NCBI GenBank assembly: GCA_963930655.1 | Contig: OZ005600.1 | Span: 15,592,501-15,656,500 of the forward strand | From: Myrica gale | Taxonomy: Eukaryota > Streptophyta > Magnoliopsida > Fagales > Myricaceae | DNA length: 64,000 nt | Direction of reading: 5' to 3' | Shown here: positions 1 to 13,700 of the stretch, piece after piece | Numbering within the stretch: the first letter of the stretch is position 1 | Layout: each line of letters starts with the position of its first letter | Translations under genes and position numbers: made by a program | Notes under the pieces: generated by a model | The model's input: the letters and a program-made list of their open reading frames with translations, nothing else | Told to the model about the DNA's origin: nothing | Databases searched by the model: none

Positions 1-528
1 AGTACACCAGGCAAGGGCTTACTCTTTCGGAAGACTACACAGCAGAACATTGAGGCATACACTGATGCAGATTGGGCAGGCTCAATTATTGACAGAAGAT
101 CCACGTCAGGGTACTGTACTTATGTCTGGGGAAATATGGTCACATGGCGAAGCAAAAAACAAAATGTGGTTGCAAGGAGCAGTGCTGAGGCAGAATATCG
201 GGCTATGGCTAACGGAGTTTGTGAGATGCTATGGCTGAAGAGAATTCTTGAAGAGCTACGGATACCGGTGAACATGCCAATGAAGTTGTATTGTGACAAA
301 AAAGCTGCCATAAGTATAGCGCAAAATCCAGTACAACATGATCGCACGAAGCATGTAGAGATTGACAGGCATTTCATAAAAGAGAAGATAGATAGTGGAG
401 CTATTTGCATGCCGTTTGTTCCTACTACTCAACAAATAGCTGATATCTTCACCAAAGGACTTTTCAGACCTAGTTTCGAGCTCCTCGTAAGCAAGTTGGG
501 CATGATAGATATCTACGCTCCAACTTGA
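1..528 (+). pseudogene. Ty1/copia polyprotein fragment, C-terminal RNase H
   Basis: An open frame enters from the left edge and ends at TGA 526-528. It shows Ty1/copia RNase H hallmarks in order: YTDADWAG near residue 20, RRSTSGYC, WRSKKQNVVARSSAEAEYRA, the CDKKAAISIAQNP segment, HDRTKHVEIDRHFIKE and a QIADIFTKGL segment near the end. The enzyme removes RNA from the RNA/DNA hybrid during reverse transcription. The frame is undamaged here, so the element may be young, but integrase and reverse transcriptase lie outside the window. A purine run (527-534) follows the stop at once and should be the plus-strand primer tract before the 3' LTR. Confidence 0.93.
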
Positions 529-534
529 GGGGGG

Positions 535-768
535 TGCCGGATTTCCAGGAGATAAATTAGGAAAATATAAAATAAATCTGAAATTACTGATTTGATTTCA
601 GATTCTAGAATTTCGGAGTTGCTGATTTGATTTGATTTGTTTTGCTGATTTTATGGCTTTCCTAATTCGGTGGCCTTCCTCCACTATTTATCATGTAATC
701 GTTTACATTGAAAATAAGATGGTGAATTCCTCTTCTCTAAAAGCCTTCAATATCCAATCTTCCTGGCA
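535..768 (+). repeat. 3' LTR of the copia element
   Basis: Starts TGCCGGA directly after the polypurine tract and ends TCCTGGCA, giving the usual TG...CA ends with a short imperfect inverted repeat. At about 234 bp this is a short LTR. The 5' LTR and the left target-site duplication are outside the window, so the TSD (perhaps TATCT at 769-773) cannot be checked. Confidence 0.75.
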
Positions 769-789
769 TATCTGCCTGCTGGGGGTGGA

Positions 790-1020
790 GTTGTTTTGGG
801 CACCACACTTTTTCGGGTGGCTTGTGGCCAGCCACCAATTACGGCAAGGCCGCGAGCCACCTCCCTTCAAGCCCCATGACTCCATGGAGCCCAGCAGTCA
901 ACCCAATCACAGGGTGGCCCATGGCCACCCCAGCGGGGGAGCTTCAACCGTTCATGTGGTGGCTCACGGCCACCCCGCAATCAGGTGAAGCCCAGCCACA
1001 CCATGCCCAGGACGTGTGGC
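790..1020. repeat. GC-rich stretch with GGCCACC motifs
   Basis: A GC-rich island in AT-rich surroundings. GGCCACC or its near-complement GGTGGC recurs at least three times (near 824, 912-931 and 958-976), so the strand can fold locally. The open frames crossing it are short and show no family. It is probably an old repeat just outside the copia LTR. Confidence 0.4.
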
Positions 1021-1767
1021 TGCCACCGTTGGGCCTGTGCTCTTTTCTTTTTCCTATTTTTATTTCTTTTAACGGTTTTTAGATTTTCCTGTTTTCAACT
1101 TTAAAACATGGAAATTTTTTAAAAGAAAAGTCAAAACCTAGGGACTAACAGGGTACTTAAGCCATAAAATTGACATGGAATGAATTATGTAAGAAAGGCA
1201 AATGATCCAAAGCAAGCCAGAGAATAAGACCCAACATATTGACAACATCTTCTTAGGGAATTTCTAATATATTTGTCATAAGTTCCCGAAGATGTTCATT
1301 TCCTTAATGCAGTCAGTATCTCTGTACAAACTTGAATAGTTGGTCTTTATGCTTCTTCGTTTTAGCCATAATATTTGGTGCTTGATATCAAATAGGCATA
1401 AACACTCGGGAAGAATACACAGAACTCATCATAAAGTCGCACAAGTATGTGACTTTTTAAACAAATAAGTAAGAAGACTACAGTGTAGCCTCAAGACATA
1501 TGCCAATCGATAAAAATAGCACTTAACATTTTGCATTCCAGACTCTAGTTTATGGAAATATAACACCTCAGGAGTATGAAAAAAAAACACTGATACGCTA
1601 TACAAGAAAAACTAATCAAAGTTCAGCTACAAATCACAACCATTGAAACAAAAATCAAATGCAAAACAAATATAACACGTGCAACATTCTATCTAAAACA
1701 AGTTGCTAATCTCCATATGAATGCACAGCACAAGCAGACATGCATGGATACTTCTACATTAACTTAC
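1021..1767. other. AT-rich non-coding stretch, presumed ALA2 intron 18
   Basis: It begins just beyond the splice donor of the last visible ALA2 exon. I looked on the minus strand for the next exon, which should start with the conserved segment after AADYSIG, and did not find it. No transposon ends were seen here. Confidence 0.5.
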
Positions 1768-4700
1768 TCCCAATGCTATAATCCGCTGCCCTCGCTGCCT
1801 GCAGTCCTTCTCTCCCACTAATGCCAACACCAATATCAGCTTGTTGTATCATCCTCACGTCATTCCCACCATCCCCTATAGCTAATGTCTTGTAGTCACA
1901 TGACTTTAAGAGCTCCACAAGCTGCAAAAAATTATATCATGAAAATTAGGAAGAAAAATGCTAGAAAAATGTAGCAAACCCAATAAGAAGAAAAACATAG
2001 AAAACGCAGCTAGTCTTAGATATGCACTGTGTACCACTAAAAATATTCGGAACTAAGAAGTAAACTCGAATGAGTTCTACTATAGAAGCTTTCAACATAC
2101 ACCAGGGACAAATCTTTCCCTCACTGAGAAGGAGAAGTGGAAACTTTTTTTTCCTTCAGTGGCTTTTTTTTCAGTTCTGACTTGAGATAGCTAGAAGTGA
2201 CCACAGAGCGACTCTTGCACCTAAACAGCAGATATGGAACTCGTACATGGTATAATCAATTTCTCTAAACTAAATTCATTCTTCTTCACTGCTTTAGGTT
2301 ATGTTGATCACCACTAACATGATCTACAGTCAACAACAAGTCTCCAAAACAGACAGTATTAGATTTGAATTTCTTAAGGCATCTGCAGGTCCAAAATTAG
2401 ATAGAGCTGGAGATTCCTGCCTTTTGCTATAATAAAGTATTTAAACTCTGACTGCCTTAGTTCACAGTCCATCATGCATTCAAAGCTTAGTGCATCTTAT
2501 ATTTAAATTAGTACAGCAGTGAACAGAAGGAGAGAAAACAATATGAACATATAAAAGAGAGAGAGAGAGAGAGAGAGAATAAAAGCAGATAAAGAAAGTC
2601 GCAACATAACAGAGTACTTCATTGTAGCAGATATTAACTTTAAGAGGCAAATTACAAGGAATATAATACAAATACCAAACAAAAAGTTTGATAGGCCAAC
2701 CTGCGCCTTTTGTGATGGTGTTACACGACAACATATAGCAGTCCTTGACAATATTGCCAGTTCTGTAAAAGCTTTCCGATAGTATTTGAGGGCAATTTCG
2801 AGAGCCCAACCATCTACAACAAATGCCACATCCTGATAAAAATCATAGAACGAAAAAAATAATTCTTAAAACCTTTTATAGGAGCAACCAGCAATATTAA
2901 ATTAATTAGAAAAAATCACACTTTACCCTCAAGCTGCCACCTCATTTGTAATTTGCCCACAAAACTTCCACTCTTGGTAATTAACCCCCTTAAACTACTA
3001 TCTTTTTTGCAAGGCACTAAAAAGATCTAACCTTTGAGAATGTACCGTGTGGAATATTCTTCACTCATTTTAATGGTTATATCTTAACTAAAGGGTATAT
3101 TGCAAAAAAGGGAGTCAAATGCCGTGAATGGTGCTTAGAGGGAAAATCGCAAATGGAGTGCTTGTTTAGGTTGGTAAAATGTAATTTTTTTGAACAAGTA
3201 TGTTAAACAAAGCACTGCTTGCTTGTTAATGTGAGCATGATCATTCCTCTTTCAATTTAATGCAGCAGACCAAAATCATCACAACCACGCTAAGCGTAGC
3301 CAAATAATTAGGACTTCTAGAGTATAAAAAAATGAAAACTGGGACGTTTTAGAATATATACTGCACCAAATATAGATGGAATATAAGCAAATCAGATTTG
3401 GAGTGGGGTCATATTCAATACAGTGCCTTGTATGAACACTAATTCCATTTGGGTGATATGGAAAGAGAGACTATCTCGCCGTTCACAAGCAGATAATATG
3501 CAAGTATTTGCCTAAGATATAAAACTAAAATCCCAACTAGAGGGGGAAAAGAAGACATCCAACAGCCCAAGACACAAAAACGAGGAGTATTCGTGGAAAT
3601 ACCTCTTTGGTGTAGCAGTAAAGAAGAGATTGACCCAAGAATACTAATAATAAACAAATAAAAAAATTACAATCACGTCGAAGAAAGGTGGAATAGCAGA
3701 AGCAGAGTTTGATTAAAGCACAAATAATGGTTTGACAAAAAAACACTACTTGTACCAAAAGGTGCAGAATGGTAATCTTTCCGCGGGAATACTTGAGTTT
3801 TGATATTCCATGCGGATCTATTCCCCACCTAATGGAAACTCTTAGTGCATTCCAAGCAAATGTACTTTCGAGATGCACTTTTCAGCTACTTGTCACATTT
3901 ATTACCCCACACCTAGTGATCCTCGTAAGCAACATTAACTACTAATTCCACAACCCATATTCACATTCACGGGATTTAAATTATATTCAGCGCATTCATC
4001 GATCACCCTGTCTCTTATCAAGCTCCCAAACTGAGTCGCCTATCGTATAAATGCTCCCTTACGCTAAACGTTTATAATAACTGGACAGCCAAGCCTTTGA
4101 ATAAGCTATTTTCAAGAGAGGCAAAGAAGAGAAATATTGATGGTAACACAAAAGCTCCCATCTTTCCGTATGAAACAACAAGAGGAAAAGCAATGGAAAC
4201 TTAAAAAAGAAAGGGACCATGAAAAGGTTCCCTTCAAATGGAGCTTTCCTGTTCCATTGCACATAAATCCAACCATCTTTAATGCGATCCTCACATTACC
4301 ATGAACTCCAAATACTCTATGCCCCCTTTCTTCGCGATACAAATGTTTTAAAAAGGTAACAAAAGGACACCTTTCATCTCAAAAGGCCAACCAAAAATTA
4401 AGAACCAATATTCTCACATGAATTAATGGTTCTTATCCCGATTTTACAGAATCATTAAGCTGGAATATCTTAATTGCTGACGTGGGCTTCATCAACCCCT
4501 TCTCCCCTCCCCCCGAAAAAAAAAAGAAAAAAAAAACCCTAAAAGAAGGGCACGGAAAGTTCTAATATATGGTAAAAATAAATAAGTATTAACACTGTTG
4601 AAAAAAGCCTCAGAATGTTTTCCACACAAACACCATGGACTCAATCTCATGCCTCTTGACTTACGATTCCCATGTTTCAGATTTAGACCCAGTTCATACA

Positions 4701-7700
4701 GCAATCAATTCGCAAATACAGGACTATAAATTAATCATGGCACTTGATTAATTACCTAGATTTTAAGTACTGGTGATAGAATCTGGTTTTTTTTCTAAGC
4801 AAAATGTGGTTGAAATGTATAAGACGTACCTTAGGTTCTGACATTGTTATCCTCATTGTAAGTAAAACTCTCTCCAAACTTCGATGAACTTCATCTTCAG
4901 TTTTCCCATCAATCGACAGAAGCTGACCTTTAGGCTCTGTCAAGTCACCAAAACAAGGACAAATGATGCATGGTCTTTGAGGAGGTTAAAATAAATTATA
5001 TCTAATGAGAAGATAAATAATTCCATGAAACTTTTCAAAAGCCACACATAATGTAAGACATGTTAAACCTAAAAGCAGAAATACCAGCTAGAACATAAAA
5101 TTCAGGCACGCATAAAAGAGAGACAAACACTTAAAAAGAAAAAGGAAATAAATTATCATTCATCAACACCATAGCCCTCACCTAGCCCCACACCCACCCC
5201 CACCTTTTCCCCACAGAGAACTAGAAAACAGCACATCAATAGTGGGACACCAAGAACACCACTCAAGAAAATTTTATCATTTGAGGTACTTTGTTTGAGG
5301 GCAATATTTCAGCCAATCATACAAGGGCGCACTAAGAACTCAACATATATATTCCATAATCCTTTGACGTGTTAGGCTCAGTTGTTCATACCTCTACCAA
5401 TTAACAGATCCACAAAAACAGAAAATTTGATTCTAGATACTCAGGGAATAAACGCACAATAGGTGTTGCAAATAGGTAGAAATACGTATTAACAGAAGTA
5501 TAGAGACCCCAAATACTTAAAGTCAGTAGTTCACGCCTTGTAACGAAAAAAGCACTCACTTGTTGATATTTTGGATCAAACTACTCTCATTTGCATGCAG
5601 GTGTCTCAAAATTCAAAAGAAGACGGGTCTAACGCTTAAAAGACAGTAAATAACAAATATGAGAGCGACTACCTGGGGAAATAAAATTGCATGAGAGAGC
5701 AATCTGTATGGCAGTATTCTGCTTGTCTCCAGTCAACATCCAAAAGTTTATTCCTGCTTTTCTTAGGGTTTTTATTGTTTCAGGTACACCATCCTGAATT
5801 ATTAAATAGATAATTTTCAGCATTTCAACCAGAATAGATTATACATTGGACAACAAGCATACATCTGTTTTCCTTTATCCCTTCCCTTTCATTTGCTGTG
5901 GAAAATCAGTGGAAACTCCCCACCACCCCAACCAAAATAGGAAAAGGATTAAATTAGGAAAGTGGCATTTCTTATGATAGTCAGACTTCAACTGCCCAAA
6001 TACAGAAATTCACCTGTAGACGATCTTCAATTGCAGTAACTCCAAGAATTTCCAAATTGTGTTCTAACCTTTGGCAGACTTCGGCAATTCTCCACTGCAA
6101 AATTTAGCAGATTAAGGGAAGTACGTCTCAATAATTGGATCATCTATCTACCTACACACACACATATACATACCCATATACAAACGCACACACATATACG
6201 ACTAGAACATTGAGAGGTCTACATTACCTCCCTGTCAACTAAGGTGCTACTAGCCTCTTTAAACAACAAAGACCATTCTCGATATTCATCTTCTTTCAAT
6301 TCACGGCAAGCCAAACACAGCGTACGCAGCCCCAATTGAGTATACTGTTCCACAGCTTCAATAAACACCCTTGTTTGCTGTCCTGAAGGGAACCAGAGTC
6401 ATTAGAGTAAGTGATATGCATTAGTTGACATTTTATTTATTCAACACAAATAACAAAGTGTTCTTGGCTAACAGTTAACAAATCACTATTCAGAATCCAC
6501 CTTAGAATCTTCATACAATGGTCATCCCTCGCAATAGGCCCCACTTCCGTTATTTTGTCTTTTGACCAGTCAACAAAGGGCCAGATTGTAGCAGCAAATG
6601 TATGTACCAATCAACATTATTCAATCCATTGCTAAAAAATAAAGTATACACAAATGAACGGAATAAATCTCCTGATCAAAGGGGTAAAAATGGGCCACAC
6701 AACGTGAGGTACCCCTATCCTCCTAAACCTCCCATTAGTGAATCTAGTGTTCCCTTCAACAAAGCGTTTATTAAGTCTGTCAATAAAATTTTTAAATAGA
6801 CAGGAAATTCAGGTCCCTCATCTTTCTCCAAATTTTGACATTGAAACCTCAGTTTCCAATTTGATAATTTTGAGGTCTAAGCTTAGAAGCAACTTAAATT
6901 CAAGACCTCGCTCAGAAACTGTATCAATTTTTTTATGGAAAGAAGCATAAAAGACCCTGCTTACAAGTTATAAAAAAGTACAGAAAAGTTTTCAGCTTCC
7001 GCAGATGCCCCCTTGGTTTGTTTATCTTGGCAGTCCAAAATTATATGAGGCTCTTGCGGGAATTCTTAGGCTCGTAGGGTTATCTTTAATAGCAGGTTAT
7101 TTCAATTTGGAATTCAAGCTCTATTTTTTCTGAATTGGAGTGGTCAATGTTTTTCTCTCCCCTCTCCCCTGTGGGATGCTTGGGCTGGGTGATTGATCGT
7201 TTGTTTAGTTTTTCCGACATTGTTGCTGCTTTAGTTTAGTCTGTGTTGAAGCTAAGGAATTCAAGTTACATTTTAGGAAATGGTGTTGTGAAACTCTCAG
7301 AAGGCTTTGAGTTCTATCTTCCTTGGGAGCTGGTTGGCTAACATGGTTAGTAGATTGCTAGAGGATGTCAATAGGGAGTTTGTGGTGAAATTTAACGAAG
7401 CATCTCGGGCTTTTATGGCACAGAGGTGTTGCAACAAGGCAGGTAGATATATTGTCATAGCGGAGTAATATGGGATACGAGGGTTTTAGAGATGATAGAT
7501 TCTTTTATAGGTTTTTACTCTATTTCGGTTGTCTTCAAGAACATTGTGGATGGGGTGCAGTGGTTGTTTTCAGGAGTTTATGGTCCTAATGATGATGGTA
7601 GGAGGAGATTGTTGTGGGATGAGTTGGCGGGGGTTGGTGCTTTGTGGGATATTCCTTGGTGTATCGAGAGTGACATTAATGTCACTCGGTTCACTAGTGA

Positions 7701-10700
7701 ACACTCGAGTGGAGGAGGGCTGGGGAGTGCCATGATGGAGTTTTCCGATATTATTTCGGAGGCTTGTTTATTGGATATTCACCTAGGTTGTGTTTGTGTT
7801 GTAAAATTTTAGTGTTGTTAAAATTTTAGGTATTGGGTTTAGTGAAAAAGTGAAGAGAGGTAATTTTTTATATTTTTTTGTAGTAAATAGTAATGATTTG
7901 ATGGGGAGAGAAAAATTATATTGTAATATTTAATTGTGTTAAAATTTTAGAGGGGGTAAAATTTTGGTACACAAACGCACCCCTAGTCTAACAATAGAGG
8001 GCTTCTCAATCATGGTCAAGGATTGACCGTTTTCTAGTTAGCCCCAGTTAATATTCCTTGTTCCCTGAGGCTATTCAGAAGAGGTTGTCTCGTTTGTATT
8101 CGGATCTTCCCATTTTGTTGGAAAATGGTAGGGTCGGAGGGAGGAGGTCTTTCCGTTTTGAGAACATGTGGTTGGTGACCGGCTTTGTTGACCGTGTTAA
8201 GGAGTGGTGGGATTCGTTCGTGTTCACGGGCTCTCCTAGCTTTGCTCTTGATTCCAAGTTGAAGGATTTGAAGAATAACCTTAAAATTTGGAATCAAGAA
8301 GTATTTAGAGATGTTAACTTTAGAAAGTCTTCTTTGAAAAGCGAACTGTCGTCGCTTGACTCTTTGGATGAGGGGGTTTGTTGGAGGACAGTGGGAGCAA
8401 GAGGAGATTGGGAGTGTTGGGGAGCAGGATCACTTGATCAAGTTGGAGGAGGTTAGTTAGAGACAGAAATCAAGATCTCTTTGGCTCAAAGATGGTGATA
8501 GGAGCACAAAAAAATTTCATCGCATCGCCAATTCAAATAAAAGGGTTAATTCGATATCTTGTTTGGAGGTGGAGGGGGAAACGGTTGAGGACCCAGTGAT
8601 TATTCCTGAGAAAATTGTCGAGTTTTATGGCTCATTGTACAAGGAGCCTTTCTCTTGGAGGCCGTCATTGGATGGTTTAGAGTTTGCCTCCATTTCGGAG
8701 GAAGAAGCGAGTTTGCTTGAGAGGTCTTTTGATGAGGATAAGGTCACGGGGGTGGTTCGTAGCCTCAATGGGGATAAGGCCCCGGGCCTGAATGGTTTCT
8801 CCTTAGCTTTTTTTCAGTCTTGTTGGGAGGTGGTTAAGGGAGATGTAATGGCTATGTTTAATGAATTTGCCCAGAGGGGGAAATTTGTTAAAAGTATGAA
8901 TGCTACTTTTATTGTCCTCATTCCTAAAAAGGTAGGAGCTGTGGATTTGAAAAACTTCCGCCCAATCAGTTTGGTAGGAGGGGTCTATAAGATTCTTGCC
9001 AAGGTGTTGTCCAATAGGTTGAAGTTGGTGCTTAAGAAGATCATTTCGCCTTCTCAAAATGTCTTTGTGGGGGCAAGTAGATTATGGATTCAGTGTTGAT
9101 CGCAAATGAATGTATAGATTCGAGATTGAGATCGAATATGCCTGGTTTATTATGTAAGTTGGATATTCACAAGGCTTACGATCACGTGAATTGAGATTTT
9201 CTGTTGTATCTTTTGTGATGTGGGTTTAGTGAGAGGTGGTGTGGGTGGATTGCGTTTTGTATCTCTACTGTCAAATTCTAGGTGATGGTTAATGGCTCTC
9301 CTCATGGCTTCTATGGTAGCTCTCGTGGCTTGCGTCAGGGCACTCCTCTTTCTCCTCTTTTGTTTGTAATAATCATGGAAGCCCTAAATAGAATGATGAA
9401 TGAGGTGGTTGGGAGAGGTTCTATTGAGGGGTTTAAGGTTGGGAGGGATGGTAACAATGGGGTGAACATTTCACACTTGCTCTTTGTCAATGATACACTC
9501 ATCTTTTGTGGGGTTGATGAAATCCAAGTGCGCAACCTTAGATGCTTGTTGTTGTGTTTTGAGACGGTCTCTGGGCTTAGGATTAACCTTGGCAAATCTG
9601 AAGTTATTCTTATTGGCAGAGTCGATGAGGTTCAATTGATGGCGGATATTTTTAGTTGTAGAGTGTCATCGCTTCTTATGACCTACCTGGGTCTTCCTCT
9701 CGGAGCTAAGTGTAAGAGTGTGCATACCTGGGATGGCATTGTGGAAAGAGTCGAAAGACGATTGGCAGGATGGAAGCGCATTTATCTTTCTAAGGGGGCA
9801 GGATAACGCTGATAAAGTCTACTCTTTCTAGCCTCCCCACGTATTTTTTGTCGCTTTTCCTATTCCGTTGTCGGTGGCTAATAGATTGGAGAAGCTTCAA
9901 ACGGATTTCTTGTGGGGTAGCGGTGGAGATGAGCATAGGTTTCACCTTGTCAGGTGGGCTAGAGTTTGCTCCCTTATTAGCGAGGCAGGACTTGATCTAA
10001 GGAGGCTACCCCTGTTTAACAAAGCTTTGCTTGGGAAATGGCTATGGCGGTTCACTTATGGAGGACAGTTATATCGGAGAAGTATGGTTGTGAGGTGGGT
10101 GGTTGGTTCACTTTGGAGGCTCAGGAATCTTATGGAGTTAGCCTATGGAAACACATCAGCAAAGGTTAGAACTTTTTCAGGGATTATATTAGGTTTTTGG
10201 TGGGGTGTGGATCTAGAATTCGTTTCTAGCACGACCATTGGTGCGATGAGCGATCATTGAGGTTGAAGTTTCCTCTCTTATACTCTCTCGCCCGTTGTAA
10301 GGATGCTCGGGTGGCTGATTGTGTTGAGGAAGGATCCGAAGTAGTCGTTTGAAATGTCCATTTTGAAAGGACGGTTAACATTGAGGATTGAGCAGCGTTT
10401 TATTCTTTACTGTATTCGAAGGTTTGGAGGAGAGGGGGTGTTGATAAGCTGTTATGGATGGGTTCTAAAAATAGTGTCTTCTCAGTTAAATCTATGTATG
10501 CTCTTCTACTACATGGCTCCAGAGAGGTATTTCCTCGGCGTCAATGTTGGAGGAACTTAGGTTGTGTTTGAGTGTTAAAATTTTGGGGAGGATAAAATTT
10601 TAGGGTATTAGATTTGGTGAAAAAGTGAAGAGAGAGGTGATTTTTAATATTTATTAGAGTGAAAAGTAATGATGTGATGGAGAGAGAGAGTTTATATTGT

Positions 10701-13700
10701 AATTTTTTATTGTGTTAAAATTTTAGGAAGGGTAAAATTTTTGTTAACAAACGTAGCCTTAGTTCCCCCTAGAGTTGCATTCTTTGCATGGGAGGCCTCT
10801 CATGGGAAAATTCTGACCATTGACAACTTGAGGAGGAGGGGTATTTGCATGATCGAGTGGTGCTACTTGTGTAGGAACGATGGAGAATCGGTTGATCATA
10901 TCCTTCTTTATTGCTCGGTGGCAAGAGGGTTATGGGCGCATGTGCTAAGCATTCTTAATCTTCACTGGGTTATGCCTAGGAAAGTGGTTGATATGTTGAA
11001 TTGTCAGAAGAGGAAGTTTGAGGATGCAACTGCTTGGCCTTATTGAAGATGATCCCAGCTTGTATTTGTTAGAGTTTGTGGAGGGAAAGGAATGATAGAT
11101 GTTTTGAGGATAGGGCATTGTCTTTGGATAGTTTGAGGGGCTCTATGTTGCTTTCTCTTTCTCTGGGCTAATTCGGTGTTAGGGAGCCCCTTTACGGGTT
11201 TCCCGGATTTCTGAGTTTTTTAGCTTGTATGCTCTAGGTTTCAGTAAAGTCTCCTGTATTGTAACCTCTTTCTCTTTCTATTTCAATAAAGTTTACTTGC
11301 TTATCAAAAAAGAACTCCAGAAGGCTAGTCAATGTTACAATTGAAGCCCTTTGAAATCCTTTAAGACCCAGTTCCATCACGTAAGCTTCAATATGGGATT
11401 CAACACTTATATAACACCTTTACAATCCGACCACCCAATTTGGGACTTATCCACGACAATCTAGACTGTCACGATCTCCTACACTCAGATTTCCATCAAG
11501 ACATGTTGCATAGTGTTCTCACACATCTCGTGACTAGGTCAGCTCCATACTATTCATAATGACTCAAGCAAACACTAGCTACATATGTGCCACAAATCCA
11601 AATGGACTAGTCAATGTTACAATTAAGGCCCCTCGGGATAATTTATAAAGCCAGTTCCATCTAAGAAAGTTTCAATGCAGGACTCGACATTCATGCAACA
11701 CCATCACAATGCACCCACCCAATGTGGGACATATCCATGACAATCTCAGGTGTCACGACACCGCATTCAACAGCACCCACGCAAGTGCCTGCAAATGCAA
11801 TTCCCATGCAACAGCACTAGGGATTTTAAACTTAAAGAAACCTAAGACAGACGGATAGAGGCTGCATCATACTGTTGAGTTTTAGCAAGTCATTCACTCC
11901 CTTTCTTGGGTAGAAGAAACAACAAAAACAATTGTGGCTTACTAATCCAATAGGCACCTGAGGCAATTGATTTAAATAAAATTAGCCTATTGTATTTTGT
12001 TCCTTAAATGTACTCCCTTTCTTGGGTAGAAAAAACACCAACAAAACTTCTTTTTTTGATAAGTTTTCTTCTCAAACCCTCCAAGGACACAGTCACACCC
12101 TCAAAACATTTCTCATTTCTCTCTCCATAAATTCCACCAAATACAAGAAGGGATCATATAGCTAAGGCCCGAGGGTCTTTAAAATCCCATTCCAGCACAT
12201 TAAAACATCAGCTATGTTCTGAGACATCACCCAATCGCAGTTCATTATAGAAAGCACAAAGGACCACAAATCCCTAGCAACCATGCAGTGCAGCAAAATA
12301 TGCTCAGCAGACTCCCCATCACTTTTGCAAAGATAGCACCACTCAAGCACATACACTCCCCTCCTTCTTAACTTGTCAGTAGTAAGGATACTACCATGGT
12401 GGCTTCCCAAACAAAGAAAGACGCCCTAGGCGGGGCCAAAGTCTTCCAAATCTGTCTCCAAGGGAAGCTCTCGTCAAAATCCCCAACAAGGCACAAAAAC
12501 CAAGATCTCACTGAAAAAACTCCATTCTTGGATCTCCCCCATCTCATCTGATCTTCAACATGACTCCTCAAAACTTTGGAGTAAAGTAAAGAGAAGAGAG
12601 TCGAAAACTCCTCCAACTCCCAATCACTAGCCCTCCTAACAAACTGAAGTCATCCTTATTGGTAATGTTGTCAATGTGCATGATTTGGCTTCTATTTTGG
12701 GCTGTCGGGTTGCTTCTTTGCCTATCACCTACTTCGGCCTTCCTTTGGGGGCTCCTTTCAAGTGTTCTCGCATATGGAGTGATATTATCGAGAGGACGGA
12801 GAGGAGATGGGCGAAGTGGAAACGGTGTTATCTCTCCAAGGGTGGCAGAATTACGTTGATCAAGTCCACTTTGTCATGTCTCCCCACTTATTTTTTGTCC
12901 CTCTTTCCTATTCCGGTTGCGGTGGCTAACAGGTTAGAGAAGATTCAGAGGGATTTTTTATGGGGAAGTGATGATAATGTGCAGAAGTTTCATCTTGTGA
13001 GGTGGCAGAAAGTTTGTTCTCCTGTTAGATGCGGTGGGTTGGGTCTGCGAAGACTTGCTCTGTTTAATAGGGTCCTTCTTGGGAAATGGCTTTGGCGGTT
13101 TGGGGTCGAGCGTGATAGCTTGTGGAGGGAAGTCATCATGGAGAAATATGGTTGTGATTCAGGTGGGTGGAACACTTTCGTTTGTAATGGCCCTTACGGT
13201 GTTAGTCTTTGGAAGTTTATTAGCAAAGGATGGGATTCCTTTGCTGAGAACATACATTTTGAGGTGGGTAGTGGCCTCAGAGTCCGTTTTTGGAAGGATC
13301 GTTGGTGCGGTGAGAGTTCATTAAAGGATATGTTTTCTTCTTTATTCTCTCCCGTGGCTTACTAATCCAATATAGGCACCTGAGGCAATCGATTCAAATA
13401 AAATTAGCCTATGCTTCCTTGTTCCTCAAATGTAAAAGAGTGTCAATTTTAAGAGTGGAATATCAGAATTCCAGGATTTGATGCTTTCCTTCCCAAACAT
13501 TGGAACACAGCTTTTATTTACCCAATGACGGTTATTCACCATAACATTCACACTCTCTTACTAAAAGATGAACAATAAAGTAATCATGTTTCTCATATGG
13601 AACACGAATTTGGAAGGAACTTCCTTGCTGCACATCTATATAGTTTTCCTCTAATGCTTCTTGAAGAAAAACAAAAAGCATCAATAGGGAGGGTTTACCA

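Larger units (their letters stand above)
7010..11310 (+). mobile_element. Dead L1-type LINE (LINE-A) in ALA2 intron 12
   Basis: ORF2 pieces follow in order on the plus strand, opposite to ALA2: an endonuclease-like part with [16 protein letters not shown] (about 7570-7785), then reverse transcriptase with [23 protein letters not shown] and [10 protein letters not shown] (8770-9020) and [13 protein letters not shown] (9330-9365), a GLPLGAK segment (about 9691-9714), and a zinc-binding C-terminal domain with [12 protein letters not shown] (10855-10890). Stops and frameshifts break it throughout. The catalytic FADD box reads FVND, losing the first aspartate. The 3' end is AATAAAGTTTACTTGCTTATC followed by As. 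Two MITEs sit inside it. The 5' limit is uncertain. Confidence 0.88.
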
